DNA of 64,000 nt from an uncultured Pelagibacteraceae bacterium (GTDB taxonomy: Bacteria > Pseudomonadota > Alphaproteobacteria > Pelagibacterales > Pelagibacteraceae): contig CACIZU010000001.1 of assembly GCA_902591185.1 (NCBI GenBank), positions 112,580-176,579 on the forward strand, in the 5' to 3' direction. Of this stretch, positions 53,641 through 63,986 are shown one piece after another (within the stretch, counting starts at the first letter, position 1; each line of letters starts with the position of its first letter). A program made the translations under genes and the position numbers. The notes under the pieces are model-generated. The model was not told the DNA's origin. It made no database searches and worked only from the letters and a program-made list of their open reading frames with translations.

Positions 53641-54585
53641 ATGTCTAAATTGAAAGGTCTTTTATTAACGGAGGGGATGCATGGTATGATAAGCCAAGTT
53701 GAAGGTTTAGCTAAAGCTTTAAATATTGATTTTGTACACCACACAGTTGAACTAAATAATTTTTGGAAGATGATCCCACCTAAGCTGACACCAATTTCAC
53801 AAAGTGTTTATACAAAAATTGATAATAATTATTTTGATGTGATAATTTCATGTGGTCGTAAAAGTATTGTTCCGTCAATTCATTTAAAAAATTCATCGAA
53901 TAAAAAAGTATTTAATATTCATATTCAAGATCCAAAAGTAGATTTAAGTCATTTTGATTTTATTGTGGCTCCAGAACATGATGCAATAGAAGGGCAAAAT
54001 GTTATTAGTACAAAGGGTGCAATTCATTATCTTACAGAGAATGAAATTAGTGAAAATAGGGATTATTTAAATTCATTTATTAAAAAAGATGAAAGAAAAA
54101 TTTGGGCTTTAATTATCGGTGGTCCAACAAAGTATTATGATTATTCAACAAAGAATATGAAACATATTTTCACGATGTTATATAAATTGTTGAAAAAACA
54201 TGATTTTCAACTCGTTGTAATTCCATCAATGAGAACACCTATAAACACAATTCATTATGCCAAAGAATATTTTGGAGATAATCACACAGTTATAATGGAC
54301 GTTGATAAAAAGGCTTATTTATCAGCTCTAGCAATTGCTGAAAATATAATAATTACTTGCGACTCAAGTTCTATGATATCTGAAGCAGCTTTAACTGGAA
54401 AACCAATTTATATAGCTAACATTTTACCTAAAAAAAATGACAAAAGATTTCAACGATTTAGGAATTTATTTAGAGAATTAAATATTACTAGAAATTTAGG
54501 TGAAGAGGTAGAAAGTTGGAACTATCAAAAACTTGATGAAACGAATAGAGTAGCAAATATTATCAAACAAAAAATTAATTCTTAA
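53641..54585 (+). CDS. ELM1-family (DUF1022) protein, GT-B-like
   Basis: ELM1 is a plant mitochondrial-fission protein; alphaproteobacterial relatives are of unknown function and have a fold like GT-B glycosyltransferases. The 314-residue protein shows LLTEGMHGMISQVEGLAKAL at the N-terminus, HIQDPKVDLSHFDFIVAPEHD near 98-118, LIIGGPTKYY near 158-167, and TCDSSSMISEAALTGKPIYIANI near 240-262, which are the family's conserved blocks. It shares one base with the following oxygenase gene (TAATG), so they are translated together. A surface-glycan role is speculative. Confidence 0.85.
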   Translation: MSKLKGLLLTEGMHGMISQVEGLAKALNIDFVHHTVELNNFWKMIPPKLTPISQSVYTKIDNNYFDVIISCGRKSIVPSIHLKNSSNKKVFNIHIQDPKVDLSHFDFIVAPEHDAIEGQNVISTKGAIHYLTENEISENRDYLNSFIKKDERKIWALIIGGPTKYYDYSTKNMKHIFTMLYKLLKKHDFQLVVIPSMRTPINTIHYAKEYFGDNHTVIMDVDKKAYLSALAIAENIIITCDSSSMISEAALTGKPIYIANILPKKNDKRFQRFRNLFRELNITRNLGEEVESWNYQKLDETNRVANIIKQKINS

Positions 54586-55247
54586 TGTCATTTTTAAATT
54601 CAATTCAAACTCAATCAAAAAAACATGAAATTCCCTTTGACCATTGGGAATATCATAATGCACTTACAGATGGAGCAATAGAAGAAATAGTTAAAGCTGA
54701 TATACCAGATGTCAGCAAACATAATCTTAATTATGATGGAACTAGAGCAATTGATGGTGGAGCCGCTGAATTTAGAGAAGGAATAGCCTCAGGGGGCGAA
54801 GCAATTAAATTTAGATGTTTTGTAACAAATGAAAACGAAAAAAAATTTCCAAACTTAGTAAAATTTATTAACGAACTTCAATCCAAAGAAGTTCACCAAA
54901 CCATTTCAAAAATGATCAATAAAGATTTGTCAAATTCATATGTTCGAGTTGAAGTTATTTGTGATCGAGAAGGTTTTTGGTTAAAGCCTCATTGTGATAT
55001 TAAAGAAAAACTAATGTCAGGCTTAATATTTGTTAATAATGCCAATGAATCTGAGGATCTAGGTACAGATTTTTATAATGATAAATTAGAAAAAGTAAAA
55101 ACAGTTCCTTATAAAAATAACTATGGATACATGTTTACTAGTGGACCTAACACTTGGCATGGTATGGAAAAAAAGAAAATAGTTAAAGAGAGACGTTGCA
55201 TTCAAGTAAATTATGTTACCTTTGAAACAGACTGGAAAGTTTTGTAA
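54585..55247 (+). CDS. 2-oxoglutarate/Fe(II)-dependent oxygenase-like protein
   Basis: The 220-residue protein carries the facial-triad pattern of 2OG-Fe(II) oxygenases: KPHCDIKEKLMSGLIFVNN (His and Asp), then GPNTWHGMEKKKIVKERRCIQVNYV (distal His and the Arg that binds 2-oxoglutarate). The N-terminal 100 residues are unlike well-known hydroxylases. It overlaps the ELM1-family gene by one base and converges on carB with no gap. Its substrate may be a sugar, lipid or protein group handled by the ELM1 partner; this is inferred from coupling only. Confidence 0.75.
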   Translation: MSFLNSIQTQSKKHEIPFDHWEYHNALTDGAIEEIVKADIPDVSKHNLNYDGTRAIDGGAAEFREGIASGGEAIKFRCFVTNENEKKFPNLVKFINELQSKEVHQTISKMINKDLSNSYVRVEVICDREGFWLKPHCDIKEKLMSGLIFVNNANESEDLGTDFYNDKLEKVKTVPYKNNYGYMFTSGPNTWHGMEKKKIVKERRCIQVNYVTFETDWKVL

Positions 55248-58200
55248 TTAAATATATTGAAGTGAAGTAACTTCTAATTTTTTAGTTTTAAGAGATTTGA
55301 TTGCTTCCAAACATACTTGAGCAGTTGACATATTAGTACAATAGGGAACTTTATTTTTAAGTGCCGCTCTTCTAATGGCGATCGCATCACTAATTCTATG
55401 CTCTCTGTTTCCACCGCCCGTATTAATAACGAGTGCAATTTTTTTAGAGTCCAAGACATCAACTATATGCGGGGATCCGGTACTTACTTTATTAATAATT
55501 CTACATTTCATTCCATGTTTTTGAATATATTCAGCAGTTCCTCTAGTTGCACATAAAGAGAAATTTAATTTAAGCAGTTGTTTTGCTAAATCAATTCCTT
55601 CATCTTTATGAGAGTCTTTTAAAGAAATGAAAGCAAGCCCTTGTTTTGGTAAAGAGTTTGCTGCAGCAATTTGACTTTTAGCAAATGCCATCCCAAAGTT
55701 TTTATCAAACCCCATAACTTCACCGGTTGACTTCATTTCGGGACCTAAAAGCAAATCACTATTAGGGAATTTATTAAAAGGAAATACCGCTTCTTTAACA
55801 GCGTACATGCCTTTAGATTTATCTTTTAAATTAAACTTAGATAATTTCTCACCAGCCATCACCCTAGAAGCAATTTTAGCAAGAGGGAGACCTTTTGCTT
55901 TTGATACAAATGGTACAGTTCTACTTGCTCTCGGGTTTACTTCGATCACATAAATTTCATCTTTTTTTATTGCAAATTGAATGTTCATGAAGCCTTTAAC
56001 TTTCAAAGCTAAAGCTAACTTTTTAGTCTGATTTTCTATTTCTTTAATTAAGAATGGTTTAATTGATACAGGAGGTAAACTACAGGCAGAGTCACCCGAA
56101 TGAATTCCAGCTTCTTCAATATGCTGCATTATACCAGCAACATGAACTTGTTTCCCATCAGATATTGCATCAACGTCAACTTCCATTGCATGATCGATAA
56201 ATTTATCGATTAGAATTGGGTTTTCTTCAGCAGCTTTAAATGCCTCTTCAACAAAATTTTTAAGTTGACTTTTTTTGTGAACAATTTCCATTGCTCTTCC
56301 ACCTAAGACATAAGAGGGTCTAACCATTAATGGCAATCCAATTTTTTCAGCTATTTTGATTGCTTGTTTGTATGTTTTGGCAATACCACTTTCAGCTTGT
56401 TTTAATTTTAATTTATTAAGAAGATTTCTAAATCGATCTCTGTCCTCTGCTAAATCAATTGATGTGTATTGAGTTCCTAAAATTGGAAGTTTGTTGTCAT
56501 GTAAAAATTTAGCAAGTTTAATTGGAGTTTGACCACCGAATTGAGCAATAACACCAACAAGGTTTCCTTTTTCTTTTTCTTTTTTAATTATATTAAATAC
56601 GTATTCTTCTTTTAGAGGCTCAAAATATAATCGATCACTAGTATCATAATCAGTCGAAACTGTTTCAGGGTTACAGTTCACCATAATAGTTTCAAAACCA
56701 GCATCTTTTAGTGAAAAACTTGCCTGACAACAGCAATAGTCAAACTCTATTCCTTGTCCTATTCTGTTAGGACCACCTCCTAGAATAATGATCTTTTTCT
56801 TTGTAGATGGCTCTGCTTCGCATTCTGAATTAATTGAAAAATTACGCTGATATGTTGAATACATATAAGGAGTAAAAGATTTAAATTCAGCAGCACAGGT
56901 ATCAACCTTTTTAAATACGGGCGATATTTTAAGCGCCGTTCTTTTTCGTCTTACAGCATCTTCAGAGTTGTTAGTTAGTTCTGATAGTTTTTTATCAGAA
57001 AAACCAATCGATTTTATTCGGTTAAACTCGTTGAAATCTTTAGGTAAACCTTTATTTTTAATCTTTGTTTCGTTATCTACAATTTCTTTGATTTGCTCTA
57101 AAAACCATGGATCGATTTTAGATAAAGCAAAAATTCTTTTTAAATTGATTTTTTTTCTTATCGCTTCAGCAACAAGTAAAATTTTATTTGGAATATTTTC
57201 TTTAAGTTTTTTTTCAATTTGTTTTTTATTTAGATCAAATATTCTATCTAATCCTGAAAATCCAGTTTCAAGGGAAACCAATGCTTTTTGAAGAGATTCT
57301 TTAAAGTTTCTTCCAATTGCCATAGCTTCACCTACTGATTTCATTGATGTCCCTAATATTGCTGGTGAAGTTGAAAATTTTTCAAATGTAAATCTTGGAA
57401 TTTTAGTTACTACATAATCAATACTTGGTTCAAATGAAGCGGGTGTTACTTTTGTAATTTCATTTTTTAATTCGTCTAAGGTGTAACCAACGGCAAGTTT
57501 TGCAGCAACTTTTGCAATTGGAAAACCTGTTGCTTTTGAAGCAAGAGCTGATGATCTTGATACCCTTGGATTCATTTCAATTACAACCATTCGTCCGTTT
57601 TTAGGATTAATTGCAAATTGAACATTTGATCCACCTGTCTCAACTCCAATTTTTCTCAAACATGCAATGGAAGCATTTCTCATTACTTGGTATTCTTTAT
57701 CAGTTAAGGTAAGAGCAGGAGCAATTGTTACCGAGTCTCCAGTATGTATTCCCATTGGATCAACATTTTCAATTGAACAGATGATAATACAGTTATCTTT
57801 CTTGTCTCTTATAACTTCCATTTCAAATTCTTTCCAACCTTCTAAGCATTCTTCAACTAATACCTGGTTAACAGGGGATTCGTGTAATCCGTTTTTAATG
57901 ATTTTTAAAAAATCTTTTTTATTTTTAGCTATTCCTCCTCCAAGACCCCCAAGTGTAAAAGCAGGTCTAATGATTGCGGGTAATCCAATTTTTTTTAAAA
58001 CTTTTGATGCTTGATTAATATTGTTGATGATTTCAGATTTAGGTAAATCTAAACCGATATCAATCATGTTTTTTCTAAATTTTTTTCTATCCTCTGCATT
58101 AGAAATAGCTTTAGAATTTGCACCAATAAGTTCTATTTTATATTTTTTTAGAATTCCCTTTCTCTCAGCTTCCATTGCAAGGTTAAGAGCAGTTTGACCA

Positions 58201-58472
58201 CCCATTGTTGGAAGAATTGCATCTGGTTTTTCTTTTTTAAGAATTTTCTCTAAAACCTCTAAAGTAATAGGTTCAATATAAGTTTTGTCCGCAACATCAG
58301 GATCAGTCATAATTGTTGCTGGATTTGAGTTAATTAAAACTACTTTATAACCCTCATCTCTTAACGCTTTACAAGCTTGAGTTCCTGAGTAATCAAATTC
58401 ACAAGCTTGGCCAATAATAATTGGACCAGCACCAACAACTAATATTTTTTTAAGATCTTTTCTTTTTGGCAT
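55248..58472 (-). CDS. carB: Carbamoyl-phosphate synthase large subunit
   Basis: CarB makes carbamoyl phosphate for arginine and pyrimidines. The 1074-residue protein shows two homologous ATP-grasp halves: [21 protein letters not shown] and [21 protein letters not shown] at the start of each, [12 protein letters not shown] and [10 protein letters not shown] in the nucleotide loops, and the C-terminal allosteric domain with [12 protein letters not shown] and [19 protein letters not shown]. Length is standard. Its start overlaps carA by 23 bases. Confidence 0.98.
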   Translation of the reverse strand: MPKRKDLKKILVVGAGPIIIGQACEFDYSGTQACKALRDEGYKVVLINSNPATIMTDPDVADKTYIEPITLEVLEKILKKEKPDAILPTMGGQTALNLAMEAERKGILKKYKIELIGANSKAISNAEDRKKFRKNMIDIGLDLPKSEIINNINQASKVLKKIGLPAIIRPAFTLGGLGGGIAKNKKDFLKIIKNGLHESPVNQVLVEECLEGWKEFEMEVIRDKKDNCIIICSIENVDPMGIHTGDSVTIAPALTLTDKEYQVMRNASIACLRKIGVETGGSNVQFAINPKNGRMVVIEMNPRVSRSSALASKATGFPIAKVAAKLAVGYTLDELKNEITKVTPASFEPSIDYVVTKIPRFTFEKFSTSPAILGTSMKSVGEAMAIGRNFKESLQKALVSLETGFSGLDRIFDLNKKQIEKKLKENIPNKILLVAEAIRKKINLKRIFALSKIDPWFLEQIKEIVDNETKIKNKGLPKDFNEFNRIKSIGFSDKKLSELTNNSEDAVRRKRTALKISPVFKKVDTCAAEFKSFTPYMYSTYQRNFSINSECEAEPSTKKKIIILGGGPNRIGQGIEFDYCCCQASFSLKDAGFETIMVNCNPETVSTDYDTSDRLYFEPLKEEYVFNIIKKEKEKGNLVGVIAQFGGQTPIKLAKFLHDNKLPILGTQYTSIDLAEDRDRFRNLLNKLKLKQAESGIAKTYKQAIKIAEKIGLPLMVRPSYVLGGRAMEIVHKKSQLKNFVEEAFKAAEENPILIDKFIDHAMEVDVDAISDGKQVHVAGIMQHIEEAGIHSGDSACSLPPVSIKPFLIKEIENQTKKLALALKVKGFMNIQFAIKKDEIYVIEVNPRASRTVPFVSKAKGLPLAKIASRVMAGEKLSKFNLKDKSKGMYAVKEAVFPFNKFPNSDLLLGPEMKSTGEVMGFDKNFGMAFAKSQIAAANSLPKQGLAFISLKDSHKDEGIDLAKQLLKLNFSLCATRGTAEYIQKHGMKCRIINKVSTGSPHIVDVLDSKKIALVINTGGGNREHRISDAIAIRRAALKNKVPYCTNMSTAQVCLEAIKSLKTKKLEVTSLQYI

Positions 58473-59646
58473 TTTTTTTCATGTTGTTAATAAATTCTTG
58501 AAACAAATAAACACTATCTTGTGGTCCAGGATTAGACTCCGGATGATATTGAACAGAAAACACAGGTTTATTTTTTAGTCTGATACCTTCAATGCAATTA
58601 TCAAAAAGTGATTTATGAGTTACTTCAATATTTTTTGGTAAACTTTCTCTTACAATTTCAAAACCATGGTTTTGACTAGTAATTTCAACATTATCGTGAA
58701 CCAAATTCTTAACAGGATGATTTGCACCTCTGTGACCTAGTTTCATTTTTTTTGTCTTAGCACCCAAAGTTAGTGCAAGTATTTGATGACCTAAGCAAAT
58801 ACCAAATATAGGTAGATTTTTTTTAATAAGATTTTTAATTATGTTAATTGCATATTTTCCTGTTGCAGCAGGATCTCCAGGTCCATTAGATAGAAACACA
58901 CCATTTGGCTTTAGAGCTAAAATTTTTTCTGCGGATGTTTTGCACGAAACAACTGTAACTTTACAATTAAAGTCAGAAAAATATCTTAAAATATTTTTCT
59001 TTATCCCATAATCAATTGCAACTACATGAAAAGAACTTTTGGTATTCTTTTTATAACCTGTTTCTTTCTTCCATGTTTTAAGTCCTTTCCAAATATAATT
59101 TTTTGAAGTAGTTACTTTTTCTGCAAGATCAAGATTTTTTAATCCGCCCCATTTTATTGTGGAGTTAGTTAGTCTACTGATATTAAATTTACCAGTTTTT
59201 TTATAAGAAATAGTCCCTTTAGGAGCACCCTTGTCTCTGATAAAGTTAGTTAAACTTCTAGTATCTAATCCAGTAATTCCAACTATTTTATTTTTTTTAA
59301 GCCAAGCATTAAGATGAAGAAAAGATCTATAATTTGATGGTGAAGTTATTTCTGAATTAAAAATTACTCCTTTAGTCCAAATATTATCAGATTCGTAATC
59401 TTCTTTGTTGGTCCCAACATTTCCAATATGAGGGAAAGTAAAGTTTATAATTTGTCCTGCGTAAGACGGATCTGATATAATTTCTTGGTAACCAGTTAAT
59501 GAAGTGTTAAAGCAAACTTCTCCAGTTGTTTCTCCCTGATAACCAATCCCAATACCTTTAAAAACCCTTTTGTTTTCAAGAATTAAAACGCCTGTATCAA
59601 TTTGTGATTTTTTTTTTGAGTTAGTTTTTTTTGCTTTTTTGATCAA
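58450..59646 (-). CDS. carA: Carbamoyl-phosphate synthase small subunit
   Basis: CarA hydrolyses glutamine and passes ammonia to CarB. The 398-residue protein has [21 protein letters not shown] in the N-terminal domain, [16 protein letters not shown], the nucleophile Cys in [17 protein letters not shown], and the catalytic His-Glu in [11 protein letters not shown]. The N-terminus has a basic extension (about 15 residues rich in Lys and Ser) beyond the usual start, so a later start is possible. The gene is divergent from yqeY with 127 bases between them, the largest gap in the window. Confidence 0.97.
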   Translation of the reverse strand: MIKKAKKTNSKKKSQIDTGVLILENKRVFKGIGIGYQGETTGEVCFNTSLTGYQEIISDPSYAGQIINFTFPHIGNVGTNKEDYESDNIWTKGVIFNSEITSPSNYRSFLHLNAWLKKNKIVGITGLDTRSLTNFIRDKGAPKGTISYKKTGKFNISRLTNSTIKWGGLKNLDLAEKVTTSKNYIWKGLKTWKKETGYKKNTKSSFHVVAIDYGIKKNILRYFSDFNCKVTVVSCKTSAEKILALKPNGVFLSNGPGDPAATGKYAINIIKNLIKKNLPIFGICLGHQILALTLGAKTKKMKLGHRGANHPVKNLVHDNVEITSQNHGFEIVRESLPKNIEVTHKSLFDNCIEGIRLKNKPVFSVQYHPESNPGPQDSVYLFQEFINNMKKNAKKKRS

Positions 59647-59773
59647 TTACAACTCATAAGTTAAAGGTTAATACAATAATTGCTTTATTATCGCAACAGA
59701 GATGTATTATAAAATTGTAAAAAAACAATTTTTCTTTTGAAGAATTTTTTCTTTGCAGTAGATTAAAAAAATT
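59647..59773. promoter_or_regulatory. Divergent intergenic region carA / yqeY with inverted repeat
   Basis: This 127-base gap, the longest in the window, separates carA (minus) from yqeY-dnaG-rpoD (plus), so it should hold promoters for both. AAAATTGT at 59711-59718 and ACAATTTT at 59725-59732 make an 8-bp inverted repeat around six A. It may be an operator or a weak hairpin; only two of the eight pairs are not A-T, so chance is possible. I see no riboswitch-like structure. Confidence 0.35.
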
Positions 59774-60235
59774 ATGTCTCTAAAAGAAACTATCGAAACT
59801 GAATACAAAAATGCTTTAAAATCTAAAGATAAAACTAAAATATCAACCTATAGGTTAATATTATCTTCAATAAAAGATTTGGATATTGTTAACAGATCTG
59901 GTCCTAACAAAAAGGATACTGATGATGAGGATATTAAAAAGCTTTTAAAAAAAATGGTCAAGCAAAGAACCGAATCGATAGATATTTACAAAAAAAACAA
60001 CAGAGCAGATCTATTGGAGATTGAGCAAAATGAATACGATATTTTAACAGGATTTTTACCAAAACAACTTGGCGAAGAAGAAACCAAGAAAATATGTTTA
60101 GATGTAATTTCAAAACTTGGAGCAAGTTCAATTAAAGATATGGGTAAAGTAATGGGTGAATTAAAAAAGCAGCATGCTGATGAAATTGATTTTGCAAAAG
60201 CAGGTCCTCTAATTAAGGAATTATTAAACAGTTGA
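59774..60235 (+). CDS. yqeY: GatB/YqeY-domain protein
   Basis: The 153-residue protein matches the YqeY family, small proteins similar to the tRNA-interacting end of GatB: MSLKETIETEYKNALKSKDKTKISTYRLILSSIKD at the start, LLKKMVKQRTESIDIYKKNNR, EIEQNEYDILTGFLPKQLGEEE and GKVMGELKKQHADEIDFAKAGPLIKELL. It probably influences tRNA-dependent amidation or binds tRNA, but its cellular role is not settled. The order yqeY-dnaG-rpoD is common; its stop overlaps the dnaG start (TGATG). Confidence 0.92.
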   Translation: MSLKETIETEYKNALKSKDKTKISTYRLILSSIKDLDIVNRSGPNKKDTDDEDIKKLLKKMVKQRTESIDIYKKNNRADLLEIEQNEYDILTGFLPKQLGEEETKKICLDVISKLGASSIKDMGKVMGELKKQHADEIDFAKAGPLIKELLNS

Positions 60236-62010
60236 TGAAATACCCTAAAGAATATCTTGATGAAATTAAGACTAGGTTAAAAGTTTCAACGGTTGTATCA
60301 AAGTCAGTTACCTTAAAAAAAAGAGGCAAAGAATATGTTGGCTTGTCTCCATTTAAAAATGAAAAAACTCCGTCTTTTACAGTTAATGATGAAAAAGAGT
60401 TTTATCATTGTTTTGCAACATCAGAACATGGCAACATTTTTGATTTTGTAATGAAAACTCAAAATTTCAAATTTGGAGAAGCTGTTAAGCACTTAGCTCA
60501 ATTAGCTGGTATGCAACCCTACATGTTTTCAAAACAAGACGAAGAAAGAGAAAAAAAATGGAAAGAGTATCTGTCTATTTATACTCAGTACGTAGACTTT
60601 TATCATGAAGAATTATTGAAAAACGAAGTTCTTTCTAATGCTAGAGATTATTTAAAAAATAGATCTTTAGGTAAAGAAGAGGTTAAGAAATTTAAAATTG
60701 GATATATAGAAAAAAATCCAAATTTTTTTGATAAATTAACAAAAGAATTTAGTGAGCAAGCTTTAGTTGAAAGTGGTTTATTCTATTTAGATGAAAAAAA
60801 GAAAATTTATTTAGAAAGATTTAGAGGTCGATTAATTTTTCCAATTAATAATATTTCGGGTCAACCTATCGCATTAGGTGGAAGAATAATTGAAAAATTG
60901 GATTATTTAGCAAAGTATATCAATTCACCAGAGACTTCTTTTTTTAAAAAGGGTTCAAATTTATATAATTTAGATTTAGCCCGAAAATTATCAAATAAAT
61001 TAGATCATATTTATTTAGTTGAAGGCTATATGGATGTTGTTGGTTTAAGTAAAAATGGAATTGAAAATGCTGTTGCAAATCTGGGAACTTCTTTAACTGA
61101 TAAACAAATCTTAACTTTAAATCAATTTTTTGATGATATTATTATTTGCTTTGATGGTGATGAAAGCGGTTATAAAGCTGCTTTAAGAGCCGCGGAAAAT
61201 TCGATTAAAGAATTAAGACCAGAAAAACAAATTTCATTTTTATTTTTACCAGATAAAGAAGATCCTGATAGCTATGTAAATAAAAATGGTAAAGATAATT
61301 TTGTAGATTTTACTAAACAAAGAAAACTATCTATTCATCAGTTTATCTTTAGTCATTATAAAAAACAGACAGAAAATAATCCATCATCAATGGCTATTTT
61401 TGAAAAAAAACTAAGAGAAATAGCGAATACTATTAAAGATGATTTAATTAAAAAGTATGTTCTTGAATATTTTTTAGAAAAAATTGCAGAACTAACTCCT
61501 CATTTAAATCAAAATAAGAAAAAGTTTTATGTTAAAAAAGCAAAAACATTAGACTCTACTAAAAAGCATTTTAATGAAAGTAAGTCTTTGACCGGAGTGG
61601 AACTTAAAGAGTTTTCTTTACTATATTTGATTATGAATAATCTAGCATTGCTTCAAGCAAATATTTATTTAATTGAAAATATTAAATTATTTACAGAGGT
61701 TAATAAGCAGATCTTAGAACTAATTATTCAAAAGTTAAAATCTGGCGAACAGATTACTGTTGAAAGTTTAAATTTAGATAAACAATTGTTAGATAAAATA
61801 AATAAATTTGCACCTATAAAACATATTCTGAAAAATAAGACTGAAAATGATCATGAAATCATGGAATTGCTTGAAGACATTTCTAGAGATTTGATGAATT
61901 ATGATCTTGAGTTTAGAATTCAAGAATTAGAATCGAAGTTCTCAAGAGATATGAGTGAGACAACGTTTAATGAGCTAAAAGAGCTTAAAAAAAAGCAAAA
62001 TATCAATTAA
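60235..62010 (+). CDS. dnaG: DNA primase
   Basis: DnaG makes RNA primers for replication. From ATG 60235 the protein has 591 residues, with an N-terminal finger domain (LSPFKNEKTPSFTVNDEKEFYHC at 37-59), the TOPRIM core with YLVEGYMDVVGL and FDGDESGYKAALRA, and a C-terminal helicase-binding domain. The zinc ligands of the finger are mostly lost: Ser38, Lys41 and Thr62 stand where E. coli has Cys, His and Cys, and only Cys59 remains. I recall the same loss in other alphaproteobacterial DnaG. A TTG at 60232 is in frame, but ATG 60235 is preferred. Confidence 0.95.
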   Translation: MKYPKEYLDEIKTRLKVSTVVSKSVTLKKRGKEYVGLSPFKNEKTPSFTVNDEKEFYHCFATSEHGNIFDFVMKTQNFKFGEAVKHLAQLAGMQPYMFSKQDEEREKKWKEYLSIYTQYVDFYHEELLKNEVLSNARDYLKNRSLGKEEVKKFKIGYIEKNPNFFDKLTKEFSEQALVESGLFYLDEKKKIYLERFRGRLIFPINNISGQPIALGGRIIEKLDYLAKYINSPETSFFKKGSNLYNLDLARKLSNKLDHIYLVEGYMDVVGLSKNGIENAVANLGTSLTDKQILTLNQFFDDIIICFDGDESGYKAALRAAENSIKELRPEKQISFLFLPDKEDPDSYVNKNGKDNFVDFTKQRKLSIHQFIFSHYKKQTENNPSSMAIFEKKLREIANTIKDDLIKKYVLEYFLEKIAELTPHLNQNKKKFYVKKAKTLDSTKKHFNESKSLTGVELKEFSLLYLIMNNLALLQANIYLIENIKLFTEVNKQILELIIQKLKSGEQITVESLNLDKQLLDKINKFAPIKHILKNKTENDHEIMELLEDISRDLMNYDLEFRIQELESKFSRDMSETTFNELKELKKKQNIN

Positions 62011-62049
62011 TCTGATCAAAATAGCAATGGATTTTTGTTAATTTGATAT

Positions 62050-62074
62050 TATATAAGTCTTTCAAACTTATATA
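62050..62074 (+). promoter_or_regulatory. 9-bp hairpin immediately upstream of the rpoD start
   Basis: TATATAAGT at 62050-62058 and ACTTATATA at 62066-62074 are perfectly complementary around the loop CTTTCAA. The repeat ends 3 bases before the GTG start of rpoD and covers the place where a ribosome-binding site should be; no Shine-Dalgarno sequence is visible. It could be an RNA hairpin that limits RpoD translation or a DNA operator. It is A-T rich, so weakly stable. Confidence 0.5.
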
Positions 62075-62077
62075 GCT

Positions 62078-63904
62078 GTGGAAAGAATAATTACTAAATC
62101 ATTTGCAAGATTAATGGGTCGTGGAACTCATAGAGGTTTTATAACTTATGAAGAGCTAAATAAATCTTTAGGAAAAAGAAATTTATCTAAAGAAAATTTG
62201 GCTCAAGCATTTATTCATATTTTGGATGAACATGTAACCTTAGTCGAAAAAAAATCTGATTATAAAGTTTTAAGAAAAAAAGAAAATTCTTCAAAAGAAG
62301 ATGGTAAGACAATTGAAAAAAGTGACGACCCTATTCGAATGTATTTACGTGAGATGGGTGGAGTTGAATTACTTTCAAGAGAAGGTGAAATTGCAATTGC
62401 CAAAAGAATAGAGGCAGGTAAAGATGTTATGTTAATTGCCCTTTCTCAAAGCCCAATAACTGCACAACAATTTTTTGAATGGAATGATCAACTTCAAAAA
62501 GATGAAATTTTAGTTAGAGAAATTATTGATATTGATACAAATTATATGGAGGATGAGACAACAGGCCCAAGTGCAAAACAAAAAAATGCAGGTGAAACAG
62601 ATAAAGAAGAAGGTTCTGGTGATAGTGATGAGGATGATTTTAATCCCACTCTTGCTGCAATGGAGAATGAGATTAAACCAAAAGTTTTAAAAACTGTTAG
62701 CACATTAACAAAAGAATATAATAAATTAATCAAATATCAAAAAGAAAAACTAGATTGTGTTTTAAATTCCAAAAATTTTTCACCTTCAAAAGAAAAAAAT
62801 TATGAAAAAATTGTTAATGATATTTTAGAAAATATTAAATCTCTTCAATTATCTCCGTCCGTTTTAGAAGAGCTTGTACAAAAACACTATATAGAGAATA
62901 AAAGAATTATATCACTAGAAGGTAATCTTTTAAGATTAGCGATGGATCATAAAATACCAAGAAATGAATTTATTAAATTTTATATAGGTAATGAAATTAA
63001 TCCAAATCTTAAGAAATTTTTAGATACAAATGCAGTTTGGAAACAGTTTTTTACTAAAAATAAAGATAAATTTAAAAATATTAGAGAAAGATTGATTGAA
63101 ATAAGTCATAAACTTGGAATCTCAGTTACTGACTTTAAAAAATTAGTAAGCAGAGTTCAAAAAGGTGAAAAAGAGTCTAGAATTGCAAAAAAAGAAATGG
63201 TTGAAGCCAATTTAAGATTAGTAATTTCAATTGCTAAAAAATACACAAATAGAGGTCTTCAGTTTTTAGACTTAATTCAAGAAGGAAATATTGGATTAAT
63301 GAAAGCGGTTGATAAATTTGAATATAGAAGAGGGTATAAATTTTCTACATATGCAACTTGGTGGATTAGACAAGCAATCACAAGATCAATTGCCGATCAA
63401 GCAAGAACTATTAGAATCCCAGTTCATATGATTGAAACAATTAATAAGATTGTAAGAACTCAAAGATTAATTTTAAGTGAATTTGGTAGAGAGGCTACAC
63501 CAGAAGAATTAGCGCAAAAATTAAGAATGCCACTTGATAAAGTCAGAAAAGTTTTAAAAATTTCTAAAGAACCTGTTTCATTAGAGAAGCCAGTTGGAGA
63601 TGAAGAAGACAGTAGTCTAGGAGATTTTATTGAAGATACAAAAGCTTTAGCTCCTTTAGAACAAGCTATTAAATCAAATCTTGGAGAAGCAACAACTAAA
63701 ATTTTATCAACTTTGACTCCTAGAGAGGAAAGAGTTTTAAGAATGAGATTTGGAGTTGGCATGAATACTGATCATACATTGGAAGAGGTAGGCCTTCAGT
63801 TTTCTGTGACCAGAGAGAGAATTAGACAGATTGAGGCAAAAGCTCTTAGAAAACTAAAACATCCAAGTAGATCTAAACAACTAAAAAGTTTCTTGGAAAG
63901 TTAA
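62078..63904 (+). CDS. rpoD: RNA polymerase primary sigma factor RpoD (sigma-70)
   Basis: RpoD directs transcription of most genes. The 608-residue protein has region 1.1 ([23 protein letters not shown]), region 1.2 ([30 protein letters not shown]), an acidic non-conserved segment (about 155-190), regions 2.1-2.4 ([56 protein letters not shown]), region 3 and region 4.2 ([24 protein letters not shown]). The start is GTG 62078; an ATG at 62114 would remove a conserved helix before GFITYEEL. It follows dnaG by 67 bases, where a hairpin lies. Confidence 0.97.
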   Translation: MERIITKSFARLMGRGTHRGFITYEELNKSLGKRNLSKENLAQAFIHILDEHVTLVEKKSDYKVLRKKENSSKEDGKTIEKSDDPIRMYLREMGGVELLSREGEIAIAKRIEAGKDVMLIALSQSPITAQQFFEWNDQLQKDEILVREIIDIDTNYMEDETTGPSAKQKNAGETDKEEGSGDSDEDDFNPTLAAMENEIKPKVLKTVSTLTKEYNKLIKYQKEKLDCVLNSKNFSPSKEKNYEKIVNDILENIKSLQLSPSVLEELVQKHYIENKRIISLEGNLLRLAMDHKIPRNEFIKFYIGNEINPNLKKFLDTNAVWKQFFTKNKDKFKNIRERLIEISHKLGISVTDFKKLVSRVQKGEKESRIAKKEMVEANLRLVISIAKKYTNRGLQFLDLIQEGNIGLMKAVDKFEYRRGYKFSTYATWWIRQAITRSIADQARTIRIPVHMIETINKIVRTQRLILSEFGREATPEELAQKLRMPLDKVRKVLKISKEPVSLEKPVGDEEDSSLGDFIEDTKALAPLEQAIKSNLGEATTKILSTLTPREERVLRMRFGVGMNTDHTLEEVGLQFSVTRERIRQIEAKALRKLKHPSRSKQLKSFLES

Positions 63905-63911
63905 TTTTACT

Positions 63912-63986
63912 GGGCCGTTAGCTCAATAGTAGAGTACTGCATTGACATTGCAGGGGTAGTTGGAGCGTAACCAACACGGCCCACCA
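63912..63986 (+). tRNA. tRNA-Val (anticodon GAC) with non-canonical D- and T-loops
   Basis: The 75 bases form a cloverleaf. The acceptor stem GGGCCGT/ACGGCCC is fully paired, the D-stem is GCTC/GAGT, the anticodon stem CTGCA/TGCAG encloses TTGACAT with anticodon GAC at 63944-63946, and the T-stem GTTGG/CCAAC is perfect; CCA is encoded. The T-loop, however, reads AGCGTAA instead of TTCRANY, so T54, T55 and A58 are missing, and the D-loop AATAGTA lacks the usual GG. The elbow contacts of ordinary tRNAs therefore cannot form in the usual way. The tRNA-Gln in this window is normal, so it is not a general trait. Confidence 0.85.
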
